Assembly: GCA_022606425.2 (NCBI GenBank)
Contig: JAHDVF020000240.1
Location: forward strand, 4,177,501 to 4,241,500
Length of the DNA: 64,000 bases
DNA from: Lepidostoma basale
Lineage: Eukaryota > Arthropoda > Insecta > Trichoptera > Lepidostomatidae
Direction of reading: 5' to 3'
Shown here piece by piece: positions 22,429-35,700 of this stretch. Positions within the stretch are counted from its first letter, which is position 1. Each line of letters starts with the position of its first letter. Made by a program: the position numbers and the translations under genes. The notes beneath the pieces were generated by a model that made no database searches, had not been told where the DNA came from, and was given only the letters and a program-made list of their open reading frames with translations.

Positions 22429-22489
22429 TACACTGAAGAAGGAAGTCTGTGTCCCGAAACATGTTTGTGAAAGGTGCAATAAAAATATA

Positions 22490-23470
22490 TGTGTGAAATA
22501 TTTCGCCTAATATGGGCATTATCAAATTTCCTAGTGAGAGCACATTTTTTTATTAATATTTAATGTGGAGTTTTAATAGATAATTTGATCTCAGTATAAT
22601 CATACAAAAGACCAGAAAAAAAACATTTTAATACAAAATTAAAAAATTGTCCAATCCTTTCATCACAATGGCAAGAGAAATAGGTGATATGAGGTCATAT
22701 TTAAAAGGCCATTCCTAAAAATTAGCTAACCACACAAATAAGAAGAATATTAAATGTTTTTAATTAATACAAATGAAAAATTCTGTTTTCTAGAAGTTTT
22801 ATTATATTTTATGAGTATGACATGGTTTGACCTGCTAGGGCATTATAAAATGTTATTCAAAACATCTAGAAATCATACATTATCATTCATATTCATTAAA
22901 AAATCAAATGAAAAGGTCTGTTTTCTAGAAGTTTTATTATATTTTATAGAAATGAAATATTTCAAAAAATAATTAAACAAAACAATGTTTTTTTTATAAC
23001 CGCTTCTACATTTGTCTTTATTTCGACAGTGACCGGTTTCGCCAGGCTCGCTGGCATCGACAGACTGGTGACCATGCTATTCACTCTCTTCCTTATATAG
23101 ATAAAATATTTCACTTCGATAAGGCATTATCGAATGCCTTTCACATCACATAGATCAAATATTTCACTTTGATAAGGCATTATCAAATGTTACACTTGAT
23201 AAAGCCTCAGCAAGAAACATTAGATTCCCATAAAATATAATAAAACTTTTAGAAAACAGACATTTTCATTAATATTAATTATTTAATACGGAGTTTTACA
23301 TCATTGTTCAAGAAACAATAAATAGAAATGAAAGCGTCTGTTTTTTAGAAGTTTTACAATATTTTATGGGAATGACATGTTTCAACTTGCATTTAAATGT
23401 CATATCCATAAAATATTATAAAACTTCTGAAAAACAGACGCTTCCATTTGTATTAATTACTTTCCAAATA
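22490..23470. repeat. Cluster of Rep-Y copies with hammerhead-like centres
   Basis: At least five degenerate copies of a unit with gaaatatttcgcctaat / ggcattatcaaa at its core and aaaacttctagaaaacaga plus acatcattgttcaagaaaca in its arms. Orientations alternate. Confidence 0.65.
22985..23090 (-). repeat. Element B single arm with hammerhead-like motif
   Basis: On the - strand: GATGCCAGCGAGCCTGGCGA then AACCGGTCACTGTCg. GCCAG/CTGGC stem, GAAA, CCGG, UC. Its inverted-pair relative is at 62119-62270. Confidence 0.6.
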
Positions 23471-23566
23471 GTTTTTGAATATTATATAATGATACGTCTC
23501 CTTGTGATGAAGCTATGTATAAATTTTCTGGCACCATGAAAACAGCTTAGATTTCGCCTTTGACAT

Positions 23567-23572
23567 TTTATT
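23567..23572 (-). promoter_or_regulatory. EHBP1: EHBP1 candidate poly(A) signal
   Basis: AATAAA on the - strand about 75 bases after the stop codon, which would give a short 3' UTR. Confidence 0.6.
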
Positions 23573-23646
23573 CGATTGGTGAATTATCCTTTCGCGAGTC
23601 CTCACTGGATAAGAGTATCGTTCCTCGAACGTAGATGGCTGTCTGT

Positions 23647-23725
23647 TCATTGTATGGAGCACTGGTTTTTTCTCTGAAGCTCGACATTCGATAGATTTCT
23701 TTCGATCTCATCGTCATCTTCGATT
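23647..23725 (-). CDS. EHBP1: EHBP1 exon 22, C-terminus with CaaX box
   Basis: Acceptor tatttcag. The exon completes the split codon and encodes AIEDDDEIERNLSNVELQRK then NQCSIQ and TGA (23649-23647). CSIQ is a CaaX-type prenylation box; the vertebrate protein ends CVLQ. It lies 3.7 kb beyond exon 21, so it is easily missed by annotation. Confidence 0.92.
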
Positions 23726-26700
23726 CTGAAATACAGAAAATAAAAAAATTACAAAGAAAGATATAATAAAATACACAAGGTTATTGATTATTGAATCTTT
23801 GGGGGATTGTGGTGAGAGTTAAAAGCAGTGGAGGTTTCAGTGTTTATTGCAGATCACAAGTAATCATACGTTAACAGTATAATGTACTCGTGATGGAGCG
23901 TGCGCCTGGACGTCGATAGCAGCTGGGGCTGACGGCTCACTGGGCAGTAGCGTCAGTCGGCGGGAGCGAAGATTCGTCGGAAGTTACGTGGCGTAGCAGT
24001 GTAGACAGTTGCGTAGCTCGGTAGGAAGTTCGGAGGTTTCTCGTACATAGACTTGACGGCGTGGGTTCGTGTCGGTTAGAAGTCGCAAGAAGGAATGCTG
24101 TTGTAGCGTGGCTTCGTAGTTCGGCACGGGAGGGAGTCCGATATCCCTCGTGGCGTAGCCTTATTAACATAGACTCGTGTCTGTTAGAAGCCGTAATACT
24201 GACTGACGTCTTGGGTGGTCGGAAGTACCGCTTTTATATGCTTTGCTTGCCTTTTTACACAATGCCCTGCTCTAGTGACCTAGTGACCAAACTGAATAAA
24301 TCTGGACCCTAGAATCATCAGTTTTGACAAGTAGGTCCTGAGTCAGGCGTTTTTCGGTTATTCGTGTCATATATTTCATCATGAAATATGCTGGTTCAGC
24401 GTTGAATTCCGCTTATATGGGTTATGCATTTAACCCCGACAAATCTATTCCTTCTAGGAGGTTGTAGTAGAGGTTATTTCCGATGAATTATGTCATGTAA
24501 GGCATTGTGCAAAAGTGACCCATTTTTGAGTTAAATGAATTTATTAATTTTTTTTTTAATATTTCGAGGTTAGGTGTTTTCAAAATTATAATAATTAGTG
24601 AACATAACAAGCATTCATTATCAACACAAAAACTAGAACTGTCTGTCTACATTAGGTAATACCAGACGGAAACATCGTACATTTTAATTGAAAATTTCCA
24701 AAAAAAATCACTAATAAATTTTCCAGGCAGATTATTTTAAAAACATCTTTCTTATTAGCTTTCAAAACAAGTATTTAAACTAAACATCGGTTATAAGATC
24801 ACAGAGAAATCAACATTACACTAGAAGTAAGAAAAACTGACTACACACAAAGGCGCATTCTTTTTCATAATTCACTTTTTATCACTTTATTTGTTAACTC
24901 TTTGCACGCTAACGTATCAACACGGCAAAAAGTCCATACCCACATGCGGCCGTATCAACACTTGATACGGGAACTTTGACTGCCGATATTACGGCGCTCT
25001 TTTGTCAAAAATGTTTTTCCCGCTCACTTGGACATTCGTAGAACTATCACGATGCTGATATCTTCAGGACATTTCTCAAAAAAAAAATTGAATTTTATAA
25101 AAAAACAGTCTGCAACATTAGCGTGAATGGTGAAAATTTGGAGCAAGTAGTTGAGTTCGTGTATTTAGGTAGTATGTTTACAAGAGATGGGCGAGTGGAG
25201 AGGGATATTGAAAGAAGGGTTGGGGCAGGCAACAAAGTGAATGGTGCACTTAAAGTTGTCATCGCAAACGAAAACCTATCCAAAAAAGCTAGAATGGCAG
25301 TGCACAATGGTGTTCTTCTACCGACCCTTATGTATGGAAGCGAAGCATGGAACTGGCAAAGAAAGGATGAAAGTAGAATAAATGCAGTAGAAATGAGATC
25401 TCTTAGACGAATGTGTGGATTTTCTGTGTATGATAGAGTGTCGAATGAAAATATAAGAAGTGAATGCGGTGCGAATGATGGTGTCATGAACAAAATAATG
25501 AAAGGATCATTAAGATGGTTTGGACATATGGAAAGAATGAATGAAGAAAGAATGGTAAAAAAAATATATGTTAATGATGTAAATGGAACCAAAAATAGAG
25601 GAAGACCGAGGAAAACGTGGCACGATCAAATAAATCAAATATTGAATGTCGGCCATGTGAGGAGTCAGAGAAATCGACGCGCGTGCATGACACGATGTAT
25701 GAATGTTGAGGAAGCGAATTGAGAAATATGTCAGGAAAGAAAAGTGTGGCAGTCCATTCTTTCTGCCTACCCCTTCGGAGAGACGGTGTGATGGTTAGTT
25801 AGTTAGTTAGTTAAAAAAACATCGATAATCAAATGCGCGTCTTCGCGCCTTCGTGTCCCATTGTTTACAATTTTGTCAACAGATGGCGTTAGTACTAATT
25901 TGCTATCTGCGCTTGCGAGTGTCGAATAAATGTTAATGAATGTTTGCAGTAAAATAGGCACCAAGTACCAAAAAAATACAAAAAAAACTAAGTATGCAGT
26001 TTAGTTCTATATGTAATATAATAATTTAAAATAAAGTTTTTGGAACACACACGCTCAGTGAATGGCGTGACCAGATTCAAAACGGTATGTTTTGTATGAA
26101 ATTTAATGTTTTTGTTTTTATAAACATCCAAGAGTGTTGACCCACTGTTTTCATATTGTAGAGAATAATCTGTTCTGTCTATATAGTCCAATAGATCATG
26201 CCATAATGCTATAATTAGTAATTTAATTGCGTACATAGGTATTTGAAACTATGTACCGTGTAGGGGTATAGATAAAACGGAGCCAATTAACGCGTGGAAA
26301 AGGTTAAAATAGTCTCAATTGGATTTATCGCAATGATAATTCGCTTAATTCACGATTCAAATTTCATCATCAGAGATCTCAATTGTAATGTATTCATTTT
26401 ACTTTCATCCTTCTTTTGTTTCTTCCAACACCATTGTGCACTGCACTGCGATAGAAAAACTAACTAACTAACTATCACGCCATTTCTCCGGAGGGGTAGG
26501 CAGAGGCAGATCGCCACAATGGCATACCTCTCGGGCTTCCTCTACATTCATACATCGTACCATGCATGCACGTCGATTATTCCGACTTCGAATGTGGCCG
26601 CCTTTTAATAATTGATTAATTTGGTCATGCCATGTTTTCCTCGGTCGTCCTCGGCTTCTTTTTCCACTCACGTTGCTTGTGTACAACTTTTTAACCATTC

Positions 26701-29700
26701 TGCTCTCATCCATTCGTTCCATATGTCCAAACCATCTCAGGGATCCTTTTTTAATTCTATTCATGATGCAGTCATCTGCCTTACATTTCTTTCTTATTTC
26801 ATCGTTCGGTATTCTATCATACAACGTTTTCCCGCACATTCTTCTTAGTGATCTCATTTCTACGGCGTTTATCCTGCTTTCATCCTTCTTTTGCCAGCTC
26901 AAAGCTTCACTTCCATACATGAGGGTTGGCACTAGAACTCCATTGTGTACTGCCATCTTTGCTTCTGTGGATATATTTCTATTTGCAGTAATGACTTTGA
27001 GTGCGCCATTTATTTTATTCCCAGCACCAACACTTCTTTCGATGTCTTTCTCCATTTTTCCGTCTCTTGTAAACATACTTCCCAGATACGTAAATTCAGT
27101 AACTTGCTCCAATTTCTCGCCCATCGCACTTATATCACAAATCGTCATACATTCTTCTTTCTCGAAAACCATCACTTTAGATTTAGATACATTCATCACC
27201 AAGTCACTCTTTTTGCATGCCTCATACATCCTTGACACTAAGACTTGCAAATTGTCTCTACTGTCAGCGATTAACACAGCATCGTCTGCATATAACAAAC
27301 AGCTGACAGACAAACAATTCATCTTTGCACCAGCGTCTATGCCTTCAAGTTCTTTCATACACTTGTCCAAGTATAGATTGAACTGCGATAGAAGATAGAA
27401 TTATATACTCACGCCTGCTCGTGCTCGTGGAGGTGGTGAACCAGCTGATTGCGGGCATCCACGACCATCATGAGCTCGCTGAGCAGGCGGGCCTCGCGCC
27501 CCCTCTGGTTCTCGCTCTTGCTCCACTCGTCCACGCCCAGCAGCTCGCGGAGCTCACCGTCCACCTTGGCGTGACGCTGGCGGAGTTCGCCCTCCTGTTC
27601 TCTGTGAGATGGAAACATATCAAATTAATACAAAACAAACAAACCATCACGCCGTTTCACCGCAGGGGTAGGCAGAGAGAATGGACAGCCACATTACTCT
27701 ATCCTGACATACCTCTCTAGCTTCCTCCACATTCATACAACGAGTCATACACGCACTTCGATTCCTCCGACTTCTAACATGACCAATCTTTAAAATTTGA
27801 TTAATTTGGTCATGCCATGTTTTCCTCGGTCTGCCTCGACTTCGTACCCCATTTACATCATTAACGTATACTTTCTTAACCATTCTTTCTCCATCCATTT
27901 CCATATGTTCATAATTTTGTTCATAATACCTTCTTCCGCTCTACATTCCTTTCTTATATCAGCATTTGAGATTCTGTCGTATATCGTTCTACCACACATA
28001 CGTCTTAGGGACCTCATCTCTACCGCATTTATTCTGCTTTCATCCTTCTTCTGCCAGTTCCACGCTTCGCTTCCATACATTAGGGTTGGGACCAGAACTC
28101 CATTGTGACGGCCGTTTTTGCTTTCATTGATAAATTCTTGAAAATTAATACACACACAGTTATGCCTGATTTATTCCAACAACAAACCATCACTAAGAAG
28201 AGTGTGCGGGAAAACGATATAATGATAGAATACCGAAGGAAGAAACAAGAGGGGCGGAATGGGGAGTCCTGTAAACGCCTCGGCCACGGCCACGCCACGT
28301 AAACTAATACAATTAATCCTTACAAGGGAGAAATCAAAATCATAATCTACAGCTGTTATACTGATCTTCAATAATACGTAACAATACATTTGAAACTCAA
28401 ACGTCGTAAATTTGATTCATTATTTTAAACCAGCAAGTTCATCAAATAGTCAACAAAAAATATCATCATTGATTCGTGTTGCATTTAAAAAATTGATAAT
28501 TTTATGCTATAAGATGCAGTCAAGATATAGAATTTAAGTGACACTTATACATGAAACGTGATTAGCAGAAAAAACTTACTTAATAAATAATCGTGTTAAC
28601 TATCAATAAAAATGACCTTAATGTCAATGCTGAATCATCACTGGCTGCCTATTGAAATGACTATAAAAAATTAACAAATTACTTACAATATATTGAGTTG
28701 CATCTGTCTTCTTAGTAAGGCATTTTTCTTATTAACTAGAGTGAACCATCTTGCCATCAGAGCGTTCTCCTCCTGATAATGAAAATTAAAAACATTAACA
28801 AATTAAAACAGAAGTTATAAGCAACAAATAACATTAGAACGTCGTTTATCCGGATGTCAGTTAACCGGAACGTCAATTATCCGGACAAGCCGAGATGATG
28901 AAGTGTTCTGTACCGTGACCTACGCATGACTACGCATAATATTGGGTATGGGTTGCATCATCTTTCTCCTCCCTCCTCCTTTCGTTCCCCCTCGCACCCT
29001 GCGGACAGTCAGTCTCCCACTGTGTTTGAGTTTCAACGTGTCATTATTTCTTCTATGTTCACCATACTTTGTGTTGTAGATGCTTTATTTCTCTTTTTCT
29101 TTTTTATATACTTTGTATATACAACACTAACATTAAAAAAATTAAAATTACATAGACATGTTTTGGACAACCAGTCCTTCTTCAGTTCTTCAATAATCTC
29201 ATTATGTTTCCAGTACTGTATTTTATTGTCCTTAACCAGGAGTGTCGGACATCATCGAAAGAGTGGCAGTGCTAAAATGGCGTTGGGCATGTCGTGTCGC
29301 TCGCAGCTCTGATGATAGACAGACAAAACGCCTCTTTTGCTAGTGTCCTAGAACTGCGATTCGAAACCCAGGACGTCCCCAACTTCGATGGAGTGATGAC
29401 ATTAAAGAGACCACCGGCATGACATGGATGCGTGTTACCCAGGATCGACAGACATGGAAACAGATAGAGAATGCCTACGTACAGGAATGGACAGATATAG
29501 GCTGATGACGACGTTAGTGCAAAAAGATGTAAACTCACGGCTTCTGATTGGCCGCTCTCCATGACGGCCCTTAACTCCTTTTCAAGTATTGCCGCCTGCT
29601 GGTCTATCGCCGTTTGCTCCCTTTCCAACGCTTCCATCTCGTTCTGTATATAATTGTTCATATCCTTTCCAAACTGAAAATGTAAAACTCTTAAAATGCA

Positions 29701-32700
29701 AAAAAAAAAAATAAAAGAAGGTAGCATGTAATTGGCCTTATTTTAATGTTTGTGTGTTTTTATACAGTGAAACCCGGATTTTACGTCCCCGTATTTAACG
29801 TTTTCCCGCCATTTGCGTTTTATTATTTCAGTCCCAATATATTTTAGTACATTTGTTACCCGCTTTTACGTTTTTTTTTCCCGCAATTTACATCGAAAAT
29901 ATTTAAAAAATGCGAGTTACGCGCGCTTGACAATGAGTCGGCCCATCGTTTCGGCCGTGATTGGTCGGCGAGCGACGTTGTAATTGGTCGGTATAGGGCG
30001 CGCTGCGTGGTGATTGGCCGACATTTTTCAATTTTCGTCGGTTAACATCTGTTCTTCTGTCATTTAGTTTTCGATTCGATTTGGAACGCTTCGTTCTTTT
30101 TGACATTAATCGCGATCGTCATTTACAAACAGTATTTACGTTTTTTGTTATTTTTTTAAAAGTTAATTACAATATTTTCTTTCTTTTTACGCCAGTTTCA
30201 TTTAGGTTCATGCGTTTCGCGCACTAATCTACGTGATTTAAAAAAAAATATATATTTTCAATACCCCCCATTTACGTTTTCCCTCCATTTACGTTTTTTT
30301 CTCTCGGTCCCTTAAAAAACGTAAAATCGGGGTTTCACTGTATATGTATTACGTGAGCTGTTTGTTACCTTAATAATAATTTAAATAATAATACGGTAAT
30401 CAAATTGAAATATTCTTACGCCTCTCATGATGTAGGAGTCCTTGTCTGGACTGATTCGGTCCATCAGTTCCACGAAAGATTTGAGCGGGGAGCTAGACTT
30501 GGTCACGCCTTCGAAAGTCTGTCTTGATGGAGTATCGTTGCCGTTGTGTTCGGGAGAACCTTTGAAAAAAAAATCAAAACAAATTCAAACTTGTTTTTGA
30601 TTTTTCCAACTTCAAACACTTTAAAAAATTAAATAACTCTTACCATCTTTGTTGAGGATATTATTCTCGGAATCTGAATTAGCCCGGCTCTCTGACTTGA
30701 TGCTTCTGGCTGGACTGCTGTCCAATGATCCGCCGACATTGGCATTTGAGATACCTTAAACAAATAATTAAATAAATTACTATCATTGGGGGGAGATGAT
30801 CTGCGGGAAGAAATACAAGTAAACAAGGCAGCTGCAATCTCTGGGGCCTCTAAAATCCACAATATGGAAAAACAAAGACATGGCCATTAAGAGTAAGATG
30901 AGAATCTATGAAGCATGCGTAAGACCAATAATGACATAAGGCGTCGAAGCAAGGGCAGACACAGTAAGGACCAAACAAGTTTTGAGGACCTCCAAAATGA
31001 AGACACTGAGGACGATAGCAGGCAAGACACTGAAGGATCGCGTGAGGAACACCAGAATAAGAGAGTAATGTGAGGTTGTAGATATTATAAGATGGAGCAG
31101 ACAGCAAAAAAGGGACTGGTCATGTTCAAAGAACACCACCAGACTCCCCTATATTGCACTGCATAATCAGCCTCATGGGACTCGTCCTCGTGGAAGACCT
31201 CCTAAAAGATGGAAGGACAGCTGGGAATCTACCTCACAGGAGGAGCAACACTCTGGAGAACAGACCACATAGGTCTACAATAAGAAAGAAGAAAGAATCA
31301 AATCAAATCAAATCAAATCAAATCAGTTTATTAACTCAATAGACATTACAAACAGGAAAATGTTTAAGGCATCTATTAAGTACAGGTAAAATATCATAAA
31401 AATATTTCAACAAAGTACCAGGAACGCATTAGAGATGGTTCGACATTAGGAAGACAAGATACTTTCTAAAGTCAATAGTATTTGCCCCCTGAACGTACTT
31501 TCACTAACATGAAAGACGTCGATCTCCGAGGAGACCGCGTTCAGCAGACTAATTGCTCTTCTCACCGGTGTCACCAGAGGCAGATTGGTTCTGGCGGCCG
31601 GTAGGTAAAACAATCTGTGCTGTCGCTGTCGGAGATATCTATCGGGGACAAAAAGACCAACATCCTCCAGTACGGCCGAGTTCTCGAAGTATCCCCTAAT
31701 TAATCTGAAGAAATGGGTTATTAGATGTCCATCTCTTCGAAGCTGTAAAGAATTGGTTCCGAGCATTCCCAGAAGAAATGCCGCGGGATAGAGCCACGGA
31801 TAGCTACCATATTCCCTCATGTAGAGATACCTCAGAATTTTTTTCTGAACCCTCTCCAGCATAACGGAATATCTCGCCTCGTGAGACTCCATATCACAGA
31901 ACCACTTTCGAGCCTGCTCCGAACCAATGCGTTGTATAGGACTCTGAGCACATTGGGATCCCTGAAAACTCTTCCGGTCCGGACGATGAACCCCAACATC
32001 CTCAGTGCAATGCCACAAATCCTCTCGATATGTGCACGAAAAGTCAGCCTACTCTCATAGATGATTCCGAGATCCTTCATCGTAGATACATGTGCCAGTT
32101 GCTGGTTGTTCATCGTGTATCTATGATATACAGTTCTCAATGCTCTAGTAAATGATAGCATAACGCATTTGGAGACATTGAATTGCATTTGATTACTGTG
32201 ACTCCAGTTAACAATATTATTGATGTCCGACTGGAGGCTATAGGAAGAAGACTATCATTGGCTTTTAACAGGCTCTGTAGGAGTCATGAGAAACGGTCGC
32301 TCTTTTATCGAGGATAGATACCAATTTCTTCGACTCCTCTCATGATCGATGTTTAATTTCTGGTGCATTTAATCGTGCCGTGTTTTCCTTGGTCTTCTTC
32401 AATTTCTTGCTCAATTCAAATCTACGTACACTCTCTTAACCATTCATTCTTCCAACGTGTCCAAACCGCCTTAACGAACATTTAATTATTTTGTTCATAG
32501 CACTTATATTTGCACTGCTTTCTCATCTTGTATCTGCATTTGACACACAATCATAATAAATTTACCATACATTCATCTTAGAGATCTCATTTATTATTAT
32601 TTTCAAATCAAATCAGTCTATTTCATCAATAGACATTACAAAATAAATTTTAAGGCATCTATTGAGAACAGGTAAAATAATATATTGTGTCAGGAATGCA

Positions 32701-35700
32701 TGAAAGATGGTTCGACATTAGGAAGACAGGATACTCTCCAGAATTAAGAGTATTTGCCTTCTGAACATACATTCACTAATATGAAAGACATCGATCTCCG
32801 AGGAGACCGCGTTCAGCAGATTAATTGCTCTTCCCACCGGTGTCACCAGAGGCAGGTTGGTTCTGGCGGCCCGTTGTGCCAGTCTCATGCTTAATTTCCA
32901 GACATAAGGACCGCAACAGAACACCATTGTGCACTGCCATCATAGCTGTTTTGGGTAGATTCTTGTATGCAATGAAAATTTTAAATAATTCACTTATACC
33001 AACACGACACAATTTTAAATTGAAACCTTTGACTGCCAAAATATGATAAATGCACACCTGTGGCGTATTGTTGCTCCGCTAGGGCTTGCGCTGCCGTTAG
33101 GACTTCGACGGTGCCCATTCTGCTGTCAGGTGAAGTTGGACTGAAATGAAAAAATACGTATTTAAATACTATACAAAATAGAATATCAATAGAGTAGTGG
33201 TCTAGGGAACAGAACACACGACTCTTGATCCAGGGGACATGAGTACATGCCTGGACATGAATGGATTCCTTCTTCATAATAATGTGCTATTTCTAATCAT
33301 CTTTACAGATATAGGCTAGAGACAACCACCCTAACAGCAAAAAGAGGGAGGAAGAAACGATCCATGAAGAGGCAAATACTCTGCGAGAGTCTCCGAGACA
33401 AAATAAGAAATGAAGAAATAAGACACCAAACCAAATGGAGTTGAGACACTCGGGCTGAGACACACTGAGGTTAGATACATTGAGGTGAAACACACTGAGG
33501 TGAGACACATTGAGGTGAGACACACCAAGGTGAGACACACTGAGGTGAGACACATTGAGGTGAGACACACTGAGAGATACATTGAAGTGAAACACATTGA
33601 GTTGAGGCATACTGAGGTGAGACACATTGAGGTGAGACACACTGAGGTGAGACACACTGAGGTGAGACACATTGAGGTGAGACACACCAAGGTGAGACAC
33701 ATTGAGGTGAGACACACTGAGTTGAGACATACTGAGGTGAGACACACTGAGGTGAGACACATTGAGGTGAGACAGTGACACGGATGAGATACACAGAAGT
33801 GAGAGACACAGAAGCGAGAGACATACATAGGAGACACACTGAGGTGAGACATATTGAGGTTAGACACACTGAGGTGAGACACATTGAGGTGAGACACACT
33901 GAGAGATACATTGAAGTGAAACACATTGAGTTGAGGCATACTGAGGTGAGACACATTGAGGTGAGACACATTGAGGTGAGACACGTTTAGGTGACACACA
34001 CCAAGGTGAGACACACCAAGGTGCGAAACACGGAGGTGAGACACTCGGGCTGAGATACACTGAGGTTAGATACATTGAGGTGAAACACACTGAGGTGAGA
34101 CACATTGAGGTGAGACACACCAAGGTGAGACACATTGAGGTGAGACACACTGAGTTGAGACATACTGAGGTGAGACACACTGAGGTGAGACACATTGAGG
34201 TGAGACAGTGACACGGATGAGATACACAGAAGTGAGAGACACAGAAGCGAGTGACATACATAGGAGACACACTGAGGTGAGACATATTGAGGTTAGACAC
34301 ACTGAGGTGAGACACACGGAGGTGTGAGACACGGATAAGAGACACGCATAGGTGAGCCACACATAGGTGAGACACACATTGGTGAGACACACAAAGGTGA
34401 AATACATAGGTGAGACATATAGAAGTAAAACACATTGGGGTGAGACATTTAAATAATTAGATGCCGACATAGAGAAGAGAAACGTAGAGGTGAGACACAT
34501 AGGGTTGAGGCATTGAAATAATTAGATTCCGACATAGAGGTAAGACACATAAAAATCACAAACGTATATAGTTACCTGCAAACCATTCCCGCTTTTGTTT
34601 CCGCTATTAATTTCCTTGCTCTCTCTCTCAACTTGGCTTGTCTCGCCTCTTCAGATTGCTAAAACACAAAAAAACACATATTACATACTATAATAAAGTA
34701 AGGAGCCATTTTACGCTTCAAATTACCGCGCGAAAGCATTACATAACTCTCTTCAACAGTATCGGAAGTGGAACTATTTAGATGTATCTATAGTTAATTT
34801 ATGAACACTCTAATGAGGGGACACAAATATTTTAACCATTCTCCTCTCGTCCATTCGTTCCATATGTCCAAACCATCTCAGGGAGCCTTTTTTAATTAAA
34901 CTTATGATGCAATCATCTGCCTTACATTACTTCTTTATTTCGGCATTCGGTATTCCATAATATACTCTGCATTACGGACAGCCTAAATCCAAGGAAATCC
35001 ACACTTCGCTCGGTGAATTTCTCTGCAATAGGAAGATTGGTTGAGCCGAAGCGTTGCCCTAGTACAAATTTCAGGGATTGAGCCTTTGCGGTAGCCGGTC
35101 CATCAGCTTGGAACAACCTCCCGTCATACCTTAGATGCATAACTGATCCGACAGATTTCAGATCTAAGCTGAAAACCCTTTCACATTTCATTTCAAATTT
35201 ACATGTATATTTTGTTCATCTTGGCAGCACTATCATTAAAGCGCTTGACCCGGACATTGAAATAAATCTTTTGCAACGATAATCTTAACTTGAAACTCCG
35301 ACAAAGAATGATTAAATGTTATATATGGTCTGTTCTACTATATGGCTGCGAAACCTGGACTCTGAAAGTGAATGTAATGAACCGGTTGGAAGCGTTCGAC
35401 ATGTGGATATACCGCAGAATGCTCCGTATACAGTGGACCGATAGCGTCAGTAATGCAGACGTACTACAAAGAGTCAGAGCCAATAGAGAGCTGTTGTCAA
35501 GTGTGAAAATTAGAAAGGTCTCATATTTGGGTCATGTGCTAAGGGAAGAAAAATACCACCTCCTTCGAATGATATTAATGGGTAAAGTAGAGGGACGTCA
35601 GGGAGTTGGTAGAAGGCAGCCGTCCTGGCTGCGGAACATCAAAGAGTGGACAGGAATAACAAGAGTTCAGAACCTGTTCCAAGTGGCGCAGGATAGAGAT

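Larger units (their letters stand above)
21405..22480. repeat. Inverted-repeat pair E flanking nested LINE fragments
   Basis: gggacacagacttcccttctt at 21421 (first 20 quoted bases onward) is inverted at about 22437-22456, where the + strand reads actgaagaaggaagtctgtg then CCCGAAACATG. Between the arms lie jockey, G and H fragments. Confidence 0.65.

Noticed and set aside
23937..24312. Opposed 77- and 83-residue ORFs in the GC-rich block
   Set aside because: Better explained as chance frames in a candidate LTR. No family match.
25095..25592. 165-residue ORF on the - strand
   Set aside because: Antisense shadow of the RTE copy at 25095-25815.
26673..27398. 241-residue ORF on the + strand
   Set aside because: It is the antisense of the RTE reverse-transcriptase frame. 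Hydrophobic text arises from the complementary codons.
28926..29312. 128-residue ORF (MTTHNIGYGLHHLS...)
   Set aside because: It spans intronic sequence, the element F arm and a LINE fragment; no conserved segment.
33293..34500. Long ORFs of 100-237 residues made of CLTSVCLTSM, SPQCVSPQC, SHLNVSHLS or TEVRHIEVRH
   Set aside because: They are all translations of one 15-bp minisatellite in different frames and strands. No domain, no splice support.
33436..34560. CRISPR-like array
   Set aside because: Units are contiguous 15-mers without unique spacers, in a eukaryotic intron.
34922..35191. 89-residue ORF as an independent host gene
   Set aside because: Its C-terminal part is RTE sequence read antisense to nothing known, and it lies in an EHBP1 intron. 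Left as unassigned debris.
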